64,000 nt of DNA from an uncultured Flavobacteriaceae bacterium (GCA_905479475.1 CAJQMT010000011.1:32647-96646), one strand, 5' to 3'; numbered from the stretch's first letter, positions 16,030-25,408 are shown. Program-made: numbers and translations. The notes: generated from the sequence alone by a model not told the origin.

Positions 16030-18876
16030 CTAAACATACTCTTCTATTGGGTTGCAAGAACAATTCAAGTTTCTATCTCCAAAAGCATCGTCTACACGTC
16101 TTACAGTAGGCCAGAATTTATTTTCATAACATGATTCCAAAGGGAAAACAGCTTGTTTTCTAGTGTATGAAAACTTCCATATATCATTTGTAGCCATCAT
16201 TTGGGTGTGTGGCGCATTTTTTAAAATGGAATCCTCTTTGTGAATTTCTTGTGCATCAATCTCGTTTTTGATGCAAAGCATGGCTTCGATGAATTTGTCC
16301 AATTCCTTCTTGCTTTCGCTTTCGGTAGGTTCAATCATTAAAGTTCCTGAAACAGGAAAGGAAACAGTAGGAGCATGGTATCCATAATCCATGAGGCGTT
16401 TTGCGATGTCAACAACTTCAATTCCTTTTTTTTTGTAGACTCTGAAATCTACGATCATTTCGTGTGCGCAAAATCCATTTTCGCCCGTGTATAAAATCGT
16501 ATATTCTTTTTCCAACTTTACTTTCATGTAGTTGGCATTTAAAATAGCGTTTTCTGTGGAAGCTTTTAGTCCTTTAGCGCCTAACATTTTTATATATCCG
16601 TATGAGATAAGCAAAACCAATGCAGAACCCCAAGGAGCAGAAGATATGGAAGTGATAGGAGAGGTTCCTCCTGTGTTTATAATAGGATTGGAAGGTAGGA
16701 AAGGTGCTAAATGTTCAACTACACAGATTGGTCCGACTCCAGGGCCACCTCCTCCGTGAGGTATTGCAAATGTTTTGTGTAGGTTTAGGTGACATACATC
16801 GGCACCGATAGTTGCAGGGTTTGTCAATCCAACTTGTGCATTCATATTTGCACCATCCATGTATACTTGCCCACCGTATTCATGGATAAGCGCAGTAATT
16901 TCTTTAATCCCACTTTCAAAAACTCCGTGCGTCGATGGATAGGTTATCATGAGTGCTGCTAAATTTTCTTTGTGCAACAAGGTTTTTGTGTTTAAATCTT
17001 CAAAGTCAATATTTCCTTCTGGCGTAGCTTTGGTCACAATAACTTTCATCCCTGCCATTACTGCAGATGCTGGATTCGTTCCATGGGCAGAAGAGGGGAT
17101 CAAACAGATGTTTCTGTGAGCGTCACCTCTTGATTCGTGGTAGGCTTTGATGACCATAAGTCCTGCGTATTCACCTTGCGCGCCTGAATTGGGCTGAAGC
17201 GAAGTTGCGTGAAACCCTGTAATTTCATTCAAGTCAGCTTCGAGTTGCTTAAAAATCTCTTGGTATCCATCGGCTTGTTCTATAGGAGCAAAGGGATGTA
17301 TATTTGCCCAATTTGCCCAACTAAGCGGAAACATCTCAGAAGCTGCATTTAATTTCATTGTACAAGACCCTAAAGAAATCATTGAATGATTGAGCGATAA
17401 GTCTTTTCGCTCGAGTTTTTTGATGTAGCGCATCATTTCAGTTTCCGAATGGTAACTGTTAAAAACAGGGTTTTGTAAGAAAGTAGTTTTTCGAGATAGA
17501 TTTTGAGGTGTGGTGATTTGTGGATCAATAAAGGTCACTTCACTAAAAACTTTGCTTTCTGATTTGGCAATAATTTTTATGATTTCGTTGATGTCTTTGA
17601 GGGTTGTTGTTTCATTCAAAGAAATGCGAACGGTTTTTTGTTTTGTATAATAAAAATTTACATTGCATAGTTCGGCATTCCGTTTTACTTTCTCACAATC
17701 AGATACGACAACATTGAGTGTGTCAAAAAAGGTGCTATTTGTCTGTAGAATTCCGAGTGCAGTAAGTTCGCGATGCAATGTGTAAGTCAATTGGTGAATT
17801 CTATTGGAAATATACTGCAATCCCTTTGGTCCGTGATAAACACCATACATGCCCGCCATTACTGCTAGTAATACTTGGGCTGTACAAATATTTGAGGTTG
17901 CTTTTTCTCTTCTGATATGTTGCTCTCTTGTTTGAAGAGCCATGCGCAATGCTCGATTGCCGTCTAAATCTTTGGTGACACCTATGATACGACCGGGAAT
18001 GTTCCTTTTGTAAGTTTCTTTGGTTGCAAAATAAGCTGCATGGGGTCCTCCATAGCCCATAGGGATTCCAAAGCGTTGGGTGGTTCCTACGACGACATCT
18101 GCGCCCCATTCGCCGGGAGGAGTCAGAATTACAAGACTTAACAAGTCTGCTGCAACGGCTACTCTTATTTCTTTGTCATGCGCTTTTTTTACGAAATCAG
18201 CATAATCAATTACTTCTCCGTTTTGTGCTGGATACTGCAACAAAGACCCAAAGTAATCTTCAGTAAATTCTAATCTCTTGTGATCTCCAATAATCAATTC
18301 AATTCCTAATGGAATTGCACGTGTTTTAAGAATATCAAGGGTTTGTGGGAAAACATTTTCTGAAACAAAAAAATGCAAAGAATTTTTCTTTTTCTGATTT
18401 CTTGTTCGTGTATTGAAAAGCATAATCATTGCTTCAGCTGCAGCGGTTCCCTCGTCTAAAAGGGAAGCATTAGCTAGTTCCATTCCAGTCAATTCTGCAA
18501 CCATGGTTTGGAAATTTAAAAGTGCCTCGAGTCGTCCTTGCGCTATTTCTGCTTGGTAAGGAGTATATGCTGTGTACCAACCGGGGTTTTCTAAAATATT
18601 TCTTTGAACGACACCGGGTGTTATTGCAGGGTGATATCCCAAGCCAATATAATTTTTAAACAACTTATTTTGAAGAGACAGCGTGTGCATGTGAGACAAA
18701 TACTCTTGTTCACTCATCGCTTTGTTAAGATTCAATTCGTGTGACAACAGGATATCGGAGGGAACTGTTTGTGCAATCAAATCGTCAAATGAAGACACAC
18801 CAATGTCTGTGAGCATTTTGTCAACTTCTTGTTTTGAGGGGCCGATATGTCTTAATTCAAAAGAATCTGTTTTCAT
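16030..18876 (-). CDS. gcvP: Glycine dehydrogenase (decarboxylating), P-protein, single-chain
   Basis: The product has 948 residues, the normal size of the fused P-protein. The N-terminal half begins SFELRHIGPSKQEVDKML and contains the GMELANASLLDEGTAAAEAM fold motif. The C-terminal half contains the pyridoxal-phosphate segment HLNLHKTFAIPHGGGGPGVG with the Schiff-base Lys. It decarboxylates glycine and loads the H-protein lipoyl arm. gcvT and gcvH are not adjacent. A TAATTTTG element lies 29 nt upstream, and I see no glycine-riboswitch-like structure in the short leader. Confidence 0.97.
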   Translation of the reverse strand: MKTDSFELRHIGPSKQEVDKMLTDIGVSSFDDLIAQTVPSDILLSHELNLNKAMSEQEYLSHMHTLSLQNKLFKNYIGLGYHPAITPGVVQRNILENPGWYTAYTPYQAEIAQGRLEALLNFQTMVAELTGMELANASLLDEGTAAAEAMIMLFNTRTRNQKKKNSLHFFVSENVFPQTLDILKTRAIPLGIELIIGDHKRLEFTEDYFGSLLQYPAQNGEVIDYADFVKKAHDKEIRVAVAADLLSLVILTPPGEWGADVVVGTTQRFGIPMGYGGPHAAYFATKETYKRNIPGRIIGVTKDLDGNRALRMALQTREQHIRREKATSNICTAQVLLAVMAGMYGVYHGPKGLQYISNRIHQLTYTLHRELTALGILQTNSTFFDTLNVVVSDCEKVKRNAELCNVNFYYTKQKTVRISLNETTTLKDINEIIKIIAKSESKVFSEVTFIDPQITTPQNLSRKTTFLQNPVFNSYHSETEMMRYIKKLERKDLSLNHSMISLGSCTMKLNAASEMFPLSWANWANIHPFAPIEQADGYQEIFKQLEADLNEITGFHATSLQPNSGAQGEYAGLMVIKAYHESRGDAHRNICLIPSSAHGTNPASAVMAGMKVIVTKATPEGNIDFEDLNTKTLLHKENLAALMITYPSTHGVFESGIKEITALIHEYGGQVYMDGANMNAQVGLTNPATIGADVCHLNLHKTFAIPHGGGGPGVGPICVVEHLAPFLPSNPIINTGGTSPITSISSAPWGSALVLLISYGYIKMLGAKGLKASTENAILNANYMKVKLEKEYTILYTGENGFCAHEMIVDFRVYKKKGIEVVDIAKRLMDYGYHAPTVSFPVSGTLMIEPTESESKKELDKFIEAMLCIKNEIDAQEIHKEDSILKNAPHTQMMATNDIWKFSYTRKQAVFPLESCYENKFWPTVRRVDDAFGDRNLNCSCNPIEEYV

Positions 18877-18905
18877 TTTAACAGGGGTTTGTTTTGTAAA
18901 AACGA

Positions 18906-18913
18906 CAAAATTA
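18906..18913 (-). promoter_or_regulatory. -7 element TAATTTTG of gcvP
   Basis: The minus-strand octamer TAATTTTG matches TAnnTTTG, 29 nt upstream of the gcvP ATG at 18876. Confidence 0.5.
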
Positions 18914-18992
18914 ATTATAAAACTTAGGAGTATTCTGAATGGAATTTGAAAATTATCAACCGGAATAGAGAGGTTATGAACAATTTTGGTTC

Positions 18993-19020
18993 TTGGGTAT
19001 CTATAATTGCTTTATTTTTG
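18993..19020 (+). promoter_or_regulatory. Promoter of the UbiA-like gene, predicted leaderless transcript
   Basis: TTG at 18993-18995, 17 nt, then TATTTTTG at 19013-19020. The ATG at 19025 is only 4 nt after the element, so transcription should begin at or next to the start codon. Confidence 0.6.
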
Positions 19021-19024
19021 CACC

Positions 19025-19858
19025 ATGTCTTTTCTGAAAAAAATAGGAACTTTTTACGTCAATGCTCATATTCACGTGTCTTTAGCAGCTTCTTGCATGG
19101 TTTTTATTACGGGGATTGTTTTTAGAATAGCTGTTTTGGAAGTCTCTATTTTCGCTGGGTTTTCAACACTTTTATCTTACAATATCATTCGTTTTATAAA
19201 ATATAAAAGTTTTGGTTTGAATCAGAATTTGTCAGACTGGTTTGAAAGAAACAAATGGAAAGTATGGATTTTGATGTTTGTCAGTTTTTTTGGAGTATTG
19301 TACATGCTCTTGTTTTTAAAAACAATTGCTTTGTTGGTATTGTTGCCTTTTGTTTTGATTGTGATGTTGTATATGGCACCCGTATTTCCGGATGGAATTT
19401 CGAAGCGAACATTACGGAATCTTCCTTTTGTTAAAATTTTCAGTATAGCAATTACTTGGTCAGGGGTAACAGTTATTTTTCCGCTATTGAATAGTGGTGT
19501 GACCGTGGATCGTGTTGTGTGGTTTTTCTTTCTTTATCAATTTTTGTTTGTATTTGTTTGGACATTGCCTTTTGATATACGAGATATTACGCACGATGCA
19601 CAAGAAATGAAAACTATCCCTCAGATTTTAGGAGTCAAACGAACAAAAAGATCAGGAATGATACTACTGATTTTAATTTCATTCTTGTTTTTTCATTTCT
19701 TTGAGAATTCTGTATTTTTCTTATTACTATCTGGTATCTTGTTTTTAATGGTTGCTATTTTGTTTTCGAAAGCGAAGCAAGCTCCATTTTACGCATCTTT
19801 TTGGGTAGAATCGATTCCGATATGGCAATTTCTTTTGTTTGTTTGTATCGATTTATAA
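19025..19858 (+). CDS. UbiA-like polytopic membrane protein (prenyltransferase family, atypical)
   Basis: The product has 277 residues from the ATG at 19025 with about eight hydrophobic segments. The segment FDIRDITHDAQEMKTIP (DIRDITHD at residues 184-191) is the second Asp-rich motif of UbiA prenyltransferases, and RNLPFVKIFSIAITW also fits that family. The first Asp motif (NDxxDxxxD) is not recognisable; at its expected place is YNIIRFIKY. Activity on a prenyl diphosphate is therefore uncertain. It sits just upstream of the carotenoid operon on the same strand but has its own promoter. A link to polyprenyl metabolism is inferred. Confidence 0.75.
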   Translation: MSFLKKIGTFYVNAHIHVSLAASCMVFITGIVFRIAVLEVSIFAGFSTLLSYNIIRFIKYKSFGLNQNLSDWFERNKWKVWILMFVSFFGVLYMLLFLKTIALLVLLPFVLIVMLYMAPVFPDGISKRTLRNLPFVKIFSIAITWSGVTVIFPLLNSGVTVDRVVWFFFLYQFLFVFVWTLPFDIRDITHDAQEMKTIPQILGVKRTKRSGMILLILISFLFFHFFENSVFFLLLSGILFLMVAILFSKAKQAPFYASFWVESIPIWQFLLFVCIDL

Positions 19859-19906
19859 TTTTGTTTATTGTTGCTTTTAAACAGTTAAACAAAATATGTA
19901 TATTTG
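19858..19906 (+). promoter_or_regulatory. Promoter/operator of the photolyase-carotenoid operon
   Basis: A -7 element TATATTTG (19899-19906) lies 18 nt before the ATG at 19925. Upstream, ATTTTGTTTA (19858-19867) and TAAACAAAAT (19886-19895) form a perfect 10-bp inverted repeat spaced by 18 nt. TTAAACA also occurs twice in direct orientation (19877 and 19885, 8-bp period). No -33 TTG sits at the normal spacing. The repeats cover the -33 region, a suitable place for the MerR/B12 regulator encoded in the same operon. Confidence 0.5.
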
Positions 19907-19924
19907 TGAGACAAACATATCCTC

Positions 19925-20410
19925 ATGCTAGAAATAAAAACCAAAGGAGTACTCCATACATTGTCCGCGAAACAAAAAATCCCACTTTCGAAAGAGGAAG
20001 CATGGGAGTTTTTATCGAACCCCAAAAACTTAAAGGAAATTACACCTGATAACATGGGCTTCGATATGGTTTCAGGTGGTGAAAAACCCGTATATGAGGG
20101 CTCGATCTTGCAATATACTGTGCGTCCTTTATTAGGATTGAAGTTGTATTGGGTATCAGAGATAACAAATATTAAGTTTCAAGACTATTTTATTGACGAG
20201 CAAAGGTTTGGACCCTATGAATTTTGGAAACACGCACATTTCATCACTGAAATTCCTGGTGGAATTTTGATGGAAGATATCATTACCTATAAGTTACCTT
20301 TGGGATTCTTGGGTAAAGTTTTTCATCCAATTTTGGTAGCTCCCAAATTGAAAGCAATTTTCGCATACAGAAAAAAAATGTTAGAACAAAAATTCGGGAG
20401 TTATGAATGA
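19925..20410 (+). CDS. SRPBCC-fold (START-like) protein at head of the light/carotenoid operon
   Basis: The product has 161 residues. The helix-grip pattern is visible: an N-terminal strand LHTLSAKQKIPLSKEEAWEF, the family-typical FLSNPKNLKEITPDNMGF, and EGSILQYTVRPLLGLKLYW with a C-terminal long helix ending EQKFGSYE. It is most like the SRPBCC proteins that flank photolyase genes in many bacteria. The bound ligand is unknown. Its last 8 nt overlap the start of the photolyase gene, giving translational coupling. No signal peptide is present, so it should be cytoplasmic. Confidence 0.85.
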   Translation: MLEIKTKGVLHTLSAKQKIPLSKEEAWEFLSNPKNLKEITPDNMGFDMVSGGEKPVYEGSILQYTVRPLLGLKLYWVSEITNIKFQDYFIDEQRFGPYEFWKHAHFITEIPGGILMEDIITYKLPLGFLGKVFHPILVAPKLKAIFAYRKKMLEQKFGSYE

Positions 20411-21707
20411 TGAAATAGTTGTTTTTTGGTTTCGAAGAGATTTGCGTTTGGAAGACAATGCAGCTTTGTCTGAAGCGCTGCGATCTGGGCGAAAGGTTTT
20501 GCCTATTTACATATTTGACGAGAATGTACCGCCCTTTTCTTCTGAGAATAATGTGAAGACTTTATTTATCAATGCTCAGTTGCAAAAGATAAATTTAGAA
20601 TTTGAAAAATTGGGTGCTGCACTTTCTGTGGCCGAGGGAAATGCTGTCGATGTTTTCAAAGAAATATTGAAGTATTACAATGTGTATGCTGTTTATGCAA
20701 ATCGAGAATACGAACCCAATTTGATAAAACGAGATCAAGAGCTTTCAAGCTTTTTAACGACACAAAAAATATTGTTCAATACCTCCAAAGATCAAGTTCT
20801 TTTCGAGCGAGATGAGATTGTAAAATCGGATGGTTTGCCTTACAAAATTTACACACCGTATTCGAAAAAGTGGTTAGAGAGGATTCAAAATATGGATTTG
20901 CCTTTTTTTGAATGTACTTTGAACACTGCGAAACTTGTCCATAATAAATTTTATTTTTCGTCTTCAGAGTCCAAAATGGTATTCTCTTCGAAAGTAAATA
21001 AATGGCCTTATGATCTCTCTAAAAAAACAATTGACAATTACACAGATACAAGGAATTTCCCTGGAATCGATGGAACTTCAAAATTAAGCAATCATTTGCG
21101 GTATGGTACTTTAAGCGTACGATCCTGTATTCGAGAGGCGATGAAAAGTTCGGATATAACTTTTTTAAAAGAGTTGATTTGGCGTGATTTTTTTACGCAG
21201 GTTTTATGGCACTTTCCCTTCTCAGTTACACAAAATTTTAAGGAGAAGTACAATGGAATTGTTTGGAGAAACAATCAATCTGAATTTGAAAAGTGGTGTA
21301 AAGGGGAGACGGGTTATCCAATGGTAGATGCAGGAATGAGAGAATTGAATAGTACGGGATTCATGCACAATCGTGTTCGTATGATTACCGCAAGTTTTTT
21401 ATGCAAACATTTGCTCATTGATTGGAAGTGGGGTGAAGCATACTTTGCCGAAAAGCTACTCGATTATGATATGGCGCTTAATGTAGGAAATTGGCAATGG
21501 GTTGCTGGAACTGGATGTGATTCAGCTCCCTATTTTAGAGTGTTCAACCCTTCAGAACAATTGAAGAAGTTTGACAAAGATTTTACCTACGTAAAAAAAT
21601 GGGTTCCAGAATTTCAAGAATTTACATACACGCCTATGGTAGAGCATACCCAGGCAAGAAAACGTTGTTTAGAGACGTTCAAACAAGGACTGTTAAATGT
21701 TACGTAG
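20403..21707 (+). CDS. phr: Deoxyribodipyrimidine photolyase (class I cryptochrome/photolyase family)
   Basis: The product has 434 residues. The N-terminal alpha/beta antenna domain begins with VVFWFRRDLRLEDNAALSEA, and the C-terminal FAD domain carries TGYPMVDAGMRELNSTGFMH, NRVRMITASFLCKHLLIDW and NWQWVAGTGCDSAPYFRVFN, the classic photolyase signatures with electron-transfer tryptophans. It repairs UV-induced cyclobutane dimers using light. The length is slightly short of E. coli PhrB but complete. It is the second gene of the operon, overlapping the SRPBCC gene and followed after 3 nt by the regulator. Confidence 0.93.
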   Translation: MNDEIVVFWFRRDLRLEDNAALSEALRSGRKVLPIYIFDENVPPFSSENNVKTLFINAQLQKINLEFEKLGAALSVAEGNAVDVFKEILKYYNVYAVYANREYEPNLIKRDQELSSFLTTQKILFNTSKDQVLFERDEIVKSDGLPYKIYTPYSKKWLERIQNMDLPFFECTLNTAKLVHNKFYFSSSESKMVFSSKVNKWPYDLSKKTIDNYTDTRNFPGIDGTSKLSNHLRYGTLSVRSCIREAMKSSDITFLKELIWRDFFTQVLWHFPFSVTQNFKEKYNGIVWRNNQSEFEKWCKGETGYPMVDAGMRELNSTGFMHNRVRMITASFLCKHLLIDWKWGEAYFAEKLLDYDMALNVGNWQWVAGTGCDSAPYFRVFNPSEQLKKFDKDFTYVKKWVPEFQEFTYTPMVEHTQARKRCLETFKQGLLNVT

Positions 21708-21710
21708 AAA

Positions 21711-22619
21711 ATGAGACATTATATCAAAGAGAATTTTCGGATCAAGGATTTAGAGAATTTTTCGGGTGTAAAGGCCCATACCATTCGTATTTGGGAAAAA
21801 CGTTACAATTTGCTATCACCGGAAAGAACTGACACGAATATTCGGTATTACTCGCACGAAAGTTTACAGAAATTATTGAATATTACTTTACTCTACAATA
21901 ATAATTTTAAAATTTCCAAAATTGCGAAACTTTCTGAGCAAGATATGAAAGAAACTTGCATGGGACTTATTTCTGCAAAGCAGGTGAAAAGTCGTATAAT
22001 AAATACCTTTAAGATTGCGATGATGCAATTTGATACCGTACTTTTTGAAAAGACCTACCAAGAGATTCTGCAAAAAACGAATTTTAAAGATGTTTTTGTG
22101 AATTATTTTATCCCTTTTTTGAATGAAATTGGTTTACTTTGGCAGATAGACTCGATTTACCCCTCACATGAGCATTTTATTACTGCTTTGATCAAGCAAA
22201 AGATTCAAGTTCAGTTAGAAAAAAATCAGATGAATGAGATAAAGAAAGATGAGACTTATGTCTTGTTTTTGCCAGATCACGAAATTCATGATTTAGGAAT
22301 GCTTTATTTGAATTACGAATTATTATGTGCGGGGTATCGTGTTATTAATTTGGGACAATGCTTGCCAATTTCGAGCTTAGAGTTGTTCCGAGACAATAAA
22401 CATAAAACGATGTTTATTGCCTATTGCACAGTAGCTCCAAGTATGGAAGATATTGACGAATACACAGAAGAGCTCTATGATAAGATTATTAAAGAATCGA
22501 ATTCGGAGTTGTGGATGTTAGGGAATAATACGGTTGGTATTGATAAAATGAAATCTGTTCCATCCATTTCGATTTTTAAATCGGTTACGGAAGTATTAGA
22601 GAAAATACACGCCGCATAA
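21711..22619 (+). CDS. MerR-family regulator with cobalamin-binding domain (CarH/LitR-like photoreceptor)
   Basis: The product has 302 residues. The N-terminal winged helix is MerR-like (FRIKDLENFSGVKAHTIRIW, EKRYNLLSPERTDTNIRYYS). A helical bundle carries W144-x9-E154-H155 (WQIDSIYPSHEH), the Wx9EH motif of adenosylcobalamin photoreceptors. It is followed by a Rossmann-like B12 domain with E191-I-H193-D-L-G196 (ExHxxG), whose His can ligate cobalt. In known CarH proteins, dark-bound adenosylcobalamin assembles a DNA-binding tetramer and light breaks it. The gene sits between photolyase and crtI, so it likely controls the operon. Light response is inferred from motifs. Confidence 0.9.
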   Translation: MRHYIKENFRIKDLENFSGVKAHTIRIWEKRYNLLSPERTDTNIRYYSHESLQKLLNITLLYNNNFKISKIAKLSEQDMKETCMGLISAKQVKSRIINTFKIAMMQFDTVLFEKTYQEILQKTNFKDVFVNYFIPFLNEIGLLWQIDSIYPSHEHFITALIKQKIQVQLEKNQMNEIKKDETYVLFLPDHEIHDLGMLYLNYELLCAGYRVINLGQCLPISSLELFRDNKHKTMFIAYCTVAPSMEDIDEYTEELYDKIIKESNSELWMLGNNTVGIDKMKSVPSISIFKSVTEVLEKIHAA

Positions 22620-22629
22620 AAATAGATAC

Positions 22630-24093
22630 ATGAGTTTAAAAAATACAATTATTATTGGCGCAGGGTTTTCCTCTTTGTCTGCAGCATGTTATTTGGCAAA
22701 AGAAGGAAATCGTGTAACAGTATTAGAAAAAAACGAAAATATTGGAGGACGAGCCTCTCAGTATGTGAGGGATGGATTTACCTTTGATATGGGACCATCA
22801 TGGTATTGGATGCCTGGGGTTTTTGAGAAATTTTTTGCAGATTTTGGAAAAAAGCCTTCAGACTATTATCATTTGGAGAAACTAAGTCCTGCTTACAGTG
22901 TTTATTTTGGAGAAAACGATTTTTTTACTGTGGAAGACACTCTAGACAAAATCTATTCGGCTTTTGAAAAAGAAGAAACGGGAAGTTCTAAAAAATTAGA
23001 GAAATTTGTGAATCGCGCTCGGAAAAATTATGAAATAGCTATCGACGATCTTGTTTACAATCCGGGAGTTTCTCCTATGGAACTTGTATCTACAAAGACA
23101 GTTGCCAATCTACATCAGTTTTTTAGTACCATATCGAGAGATGTGCGAAGTGCTTTTAAAAACCCAAGACTGATTGCAATATTGGAATTTCCAGTTCTTT
23201 TTTTGGGGGCGAAACCATCAAAAACCCCTTCATTTTATAGCTTTATGAATTATGCTGATTTTGGATTGGGAACTTGGCATCCAAAAGGAGGGATGTACAG
23301 TGTTGTCAATGCGATGATCGATTTGGCCTCTTCACTCGGAGTGGAGTTCAAGACCAATGCTGCTGTAGACGAAATAGTTGTAGAAAATGGAAAGGCAAAA
23401 GGAGTACAGGTAAATGGAGGTTTTACGAAGGCCGACATTGTGCTTTCTGGTGCAGATTACCATCATACAGAAACTCTTTTACCAAAAGCCTACCGACAGT
23501 ATTCGGAGTCTTATTGGGACAAAAAAGTTTTTGCACCATCATCCTTGTTGTTTTACGTGGGGTTTGACAAAAAAATAAAAAATGTCCAACATCATACACT
23601 TTTCTTTGATGTTGATTTTGAAGCACATTCGGAAGCAATTTACGATGATCCGAAATGGCCTAAAGACCCCTTGTTTTATGCTAATTTCCCAAGTATTACA
23701 GATGCAACTTTTGCACCAGAAGGTAAAGAAGCTGGATTTTTTCTTGTACCTTTAGCTCCAAACCTTAAAGATTCTGAGGTATTGAGAGAAGATTATTTCA
23801 AAAAAATCATAGATCGTTTTGAAACATTGACGAATCAAAAAGTGAGTGATGCTGTTCTTTTCAAAGAAAGTTTTTGTGTAAATGATTTTAAGGATCGATA
23901 CAATTCTTACAAAGGAAATGCATATGGAATGGCAAATACACTTTTACAAACTGCTTTTCTTCGACCTAAATTAAAAAGTAAAAAAGTAGAAGGACTCTAT
24001 TTTACAGGGCAGTTAACTGTTCCTGGTCCCGGAGTCCCTCCATCATTGATATCTGGAAAGTTAGTCTCTGATTTGATAGATCAAAATAAATAA
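22630..24093 (+). CDS. crtI: Phytoene desaturase (CrtI type)
   Basis: The product has 487 residues. The dinucleotide-binding motif IIIGAGFSSLSAACYLAKEG lies at the N-terminus with VLEKNENIGGRA, and the C-terminal carotenoid oxidoreductase signature is LTVPGPGVPPSLISGKLVSD. CrtI is membrane-associated and uses FAD to desaturate phytoene stepwise to lycopene. It is followed after 12 nt by crtB. The start ATG is 10 nt after the regulator stop. The family also contains later-acting desaturases and ketolases, but the position next to crtB favours CrtI. Confidence 0.95.
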   Translation: MSLKNTIIIGAGFSSLSAACYLAKEGNRVTVLEKNENIGGRASQYVRDGFTFDMGPSWYWMPGVFEKFFADFGKKPSDYYHLEKLSPAYSVYFGENDFFTVEDTLDKIYSAFEKEETGSSKKLEKFVNRARKNYEIAIDDLVYNPGVSPMELVSTKTVANLHQFFSTISRDVRSAFKNPRLIAILEFPVLFLGAKPSKTPSFYSFMNYADFGLGTWHPKGGMYSVVNAMIDLASSLGVEFKTNAAVDEIVVENGKAKGVQVNGGFTKADIVLSGADYHHTETLLPKAYRQYSESYWDKKVFAPSSLLFYVGFDKKIKNVQHHTLFFDVDFEAHSEAIYDDPKWPKDPLFYANFPSITDATFAPEGKEAGFFLVPLAPNLKDSEVLREDYFKKIIDRFETLTNQKVSDAVLFKESFCVNDFKDRYNSYKGNAYGMANTLLQTAFLRPKLKSKKVEGLYFTGQLTVPGPGVPPSLISGKLVSDLIDQNK

Positions 24094-24105
24094 AACCCCT
24101 ACGAT

Positions 24106-24945
24106 ATGAAAGCTATTTTTGATACGGTGTCTCACAAGACGTCAAAATTGGTGACCAATGAGTACAGTACTTCTTTTTCGTTGGCAACGAAAATGCTAGG
24201 AAAATCAATACGTCAAGACATTTATAACATTTATGGCTTTGTAAGATTTGCGGATGAAATCGTAGATTCTTTCCATGATTACGATAAGAAGTTTTTATTT
24301 CAAGATTTTGAAAAACAATTATCGGATGCATTGGTCAATAAATTGAGTTTGAATCCTATTTTAAACGCATTTCAAGAAACGGTACATCGTTATGATATTA
24401 ACAGAGAGAATATTGAGGCGTTTATGAAAAGTATGAATCAAGATTTGACGAAAAAGGAATATACAACACAAAAGGAGTACGAAGATTATATTTATGGTTC
24501 TGCTGATGTTGTTGGTTTGATGTGTCTTCAAGTTCTTGTCAAAGGTGATAAAAAGAAATACAATGAATTGAAAGGTGCTGCTATGAAACTAGGTTCTGCT
24601 TTTCAAAAAGTAAATTTCTTGAGAGATTTAAAGGAAGATTTTGAGAATCTTGACAGAAGTTATTTCCCGAACGCGGACTTGGAATCCTTGGATGAATACT
24701 CAAAAAATGAAATTATTAAGGAAATAGAAAATGATTTTAGAGAAGGGTATATCGGTATTCAAAGTTTGCCTATTGAAGGGAAGTTAGGAGTTTTTACTGC
24801 TTACAGATACTACAAACAGCTTTTGTTTAAAATCAAAAAGACACCTGCGCCAAAAATAAAATCAACACGGATTCGAATTTCCAATTCGAAAAAAATTGAG
24901 CTTTTGACTAGAAGCTATGTAAAATATCAATTAAACTTATTGTAA
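24106..24945 (+). CDS. crtB: Phytoene synthase (CrtB, squalene/phytoene synthase family)
   Basis: The product has 279 residues. The first Asp-rich motif is D50-E-I-V-D54, inside RFADEIVDSFHD. The second is NFLRDLKEDFENLDR. Both bind magnesium and the prenyl diphosphates. YIYGSADVVGLMCLQVL is the second family block. It condenses two geranylgeranyl diphosphates into phytoene. The crtZ start lies 2 nt after its stop. A GGPP synthase gene (crtE) is not in this window. Confidence 0.96.
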   Translation: MKAIFDTVSHKTSKLVTNEYSTSFSLATKMLGKSIRQDIYNIYGFVRFADEIVDSFHDYDKKFLFQDFEKQLSDALVNKLSLNPILNAFQETVHRYDINRENIEAFMKSMNQDLTKKEYTTQKEYEDYIYGSADVVGLMCLQVLVKGDKKKYNELKGAAMKLGSAFQKVNFLRDLKEDFENLDRSYFPNADLESLDEYSKNEIIKEIENDFREGYIGIQSLPIEGKLGVFTAYRYYKQLLFKIKKTPAPKIKSTRIRISNSKKIELLTRSYVKYQLNLL

Positions 24946-24947
24946 CG

Positions 24948-25400
24948 ATGATAGGAATTCATACACTCGTTTTTTTAACTGCTTTTAGCGTCATGGAATT
25001 CATGGCATGGTTTACACATAAATATGTGATGCATGGATTTCTATGGTCTTTGCACAAGGATCACCACCATAAGGATCACGATTCATGGTTTGAAAGAAAT
25101 GATGTGTTTTTTATCTTTTATGCCGTTATTAGTATAGGTTGTGTGTTGTTGTGGAATTACCAAATTTTCCAATTTGGATTGGCTATAGGTTTGGGTATTT
25201 TTGCTTACGGTTTGACGTATTTTTTAGTACACGATATTTTTATCCATCAAAGGTTTCGATGGTTTAAGAAAACAGACTCGATTTATGCAAAGTCTTTGAG
25301 ACGGGCTCATAAAATTCATCACAAACATCTAGGAAAAAAAGACGGTGAATGTTATGGAATGTTGTTGTTTCCTTACAAATATTACCAGCAATCCAAATAG
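24948..25400 (+). CDS. crtZ: Beta-carotene hydroxylase (CrtZ type)
   Basis: The product has 150 residues, with four hydrophobic segments and the histidine clusters of the fatty-acid-hydroxylase superfamily: HKYVMH, HKDHHHKDH, HDIFIHQRF and HKIHHKH. These bind a di-iron centre. CrtZ adds 3-hydroxyls to beta-carotene rings, giving zeaxanthin by way of beta-cryptoxanthin. It is an integral inner-membrane enzyme. The gene lies between crtB and the lycopene cyclase with gaps of only 2 and 8 nt. Confidence 0.95.
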   Translation: MIGIHTLVFLTAFSVMEFMAWFTHKYVMHGFLWSLHKDHHHKDHDSWFERNDVFFIFYAVISIGCVLLWNYQIFQFGLAIGLGIFAYGLTYFLVHDIFIHQRFRWFKKTDSIYAKSLRRAHKIHHKHLGKKDGECYGMLLFPYKYYQQSK

Positions 25401-25408
25401 AAATTAGT

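Noticed and set aside
18877..19024. A glycine riboswitch upstream of gcvP
   Set aside because: The leader is only about 25 nt after the -7 element and shows no paired aptamer-like structure.
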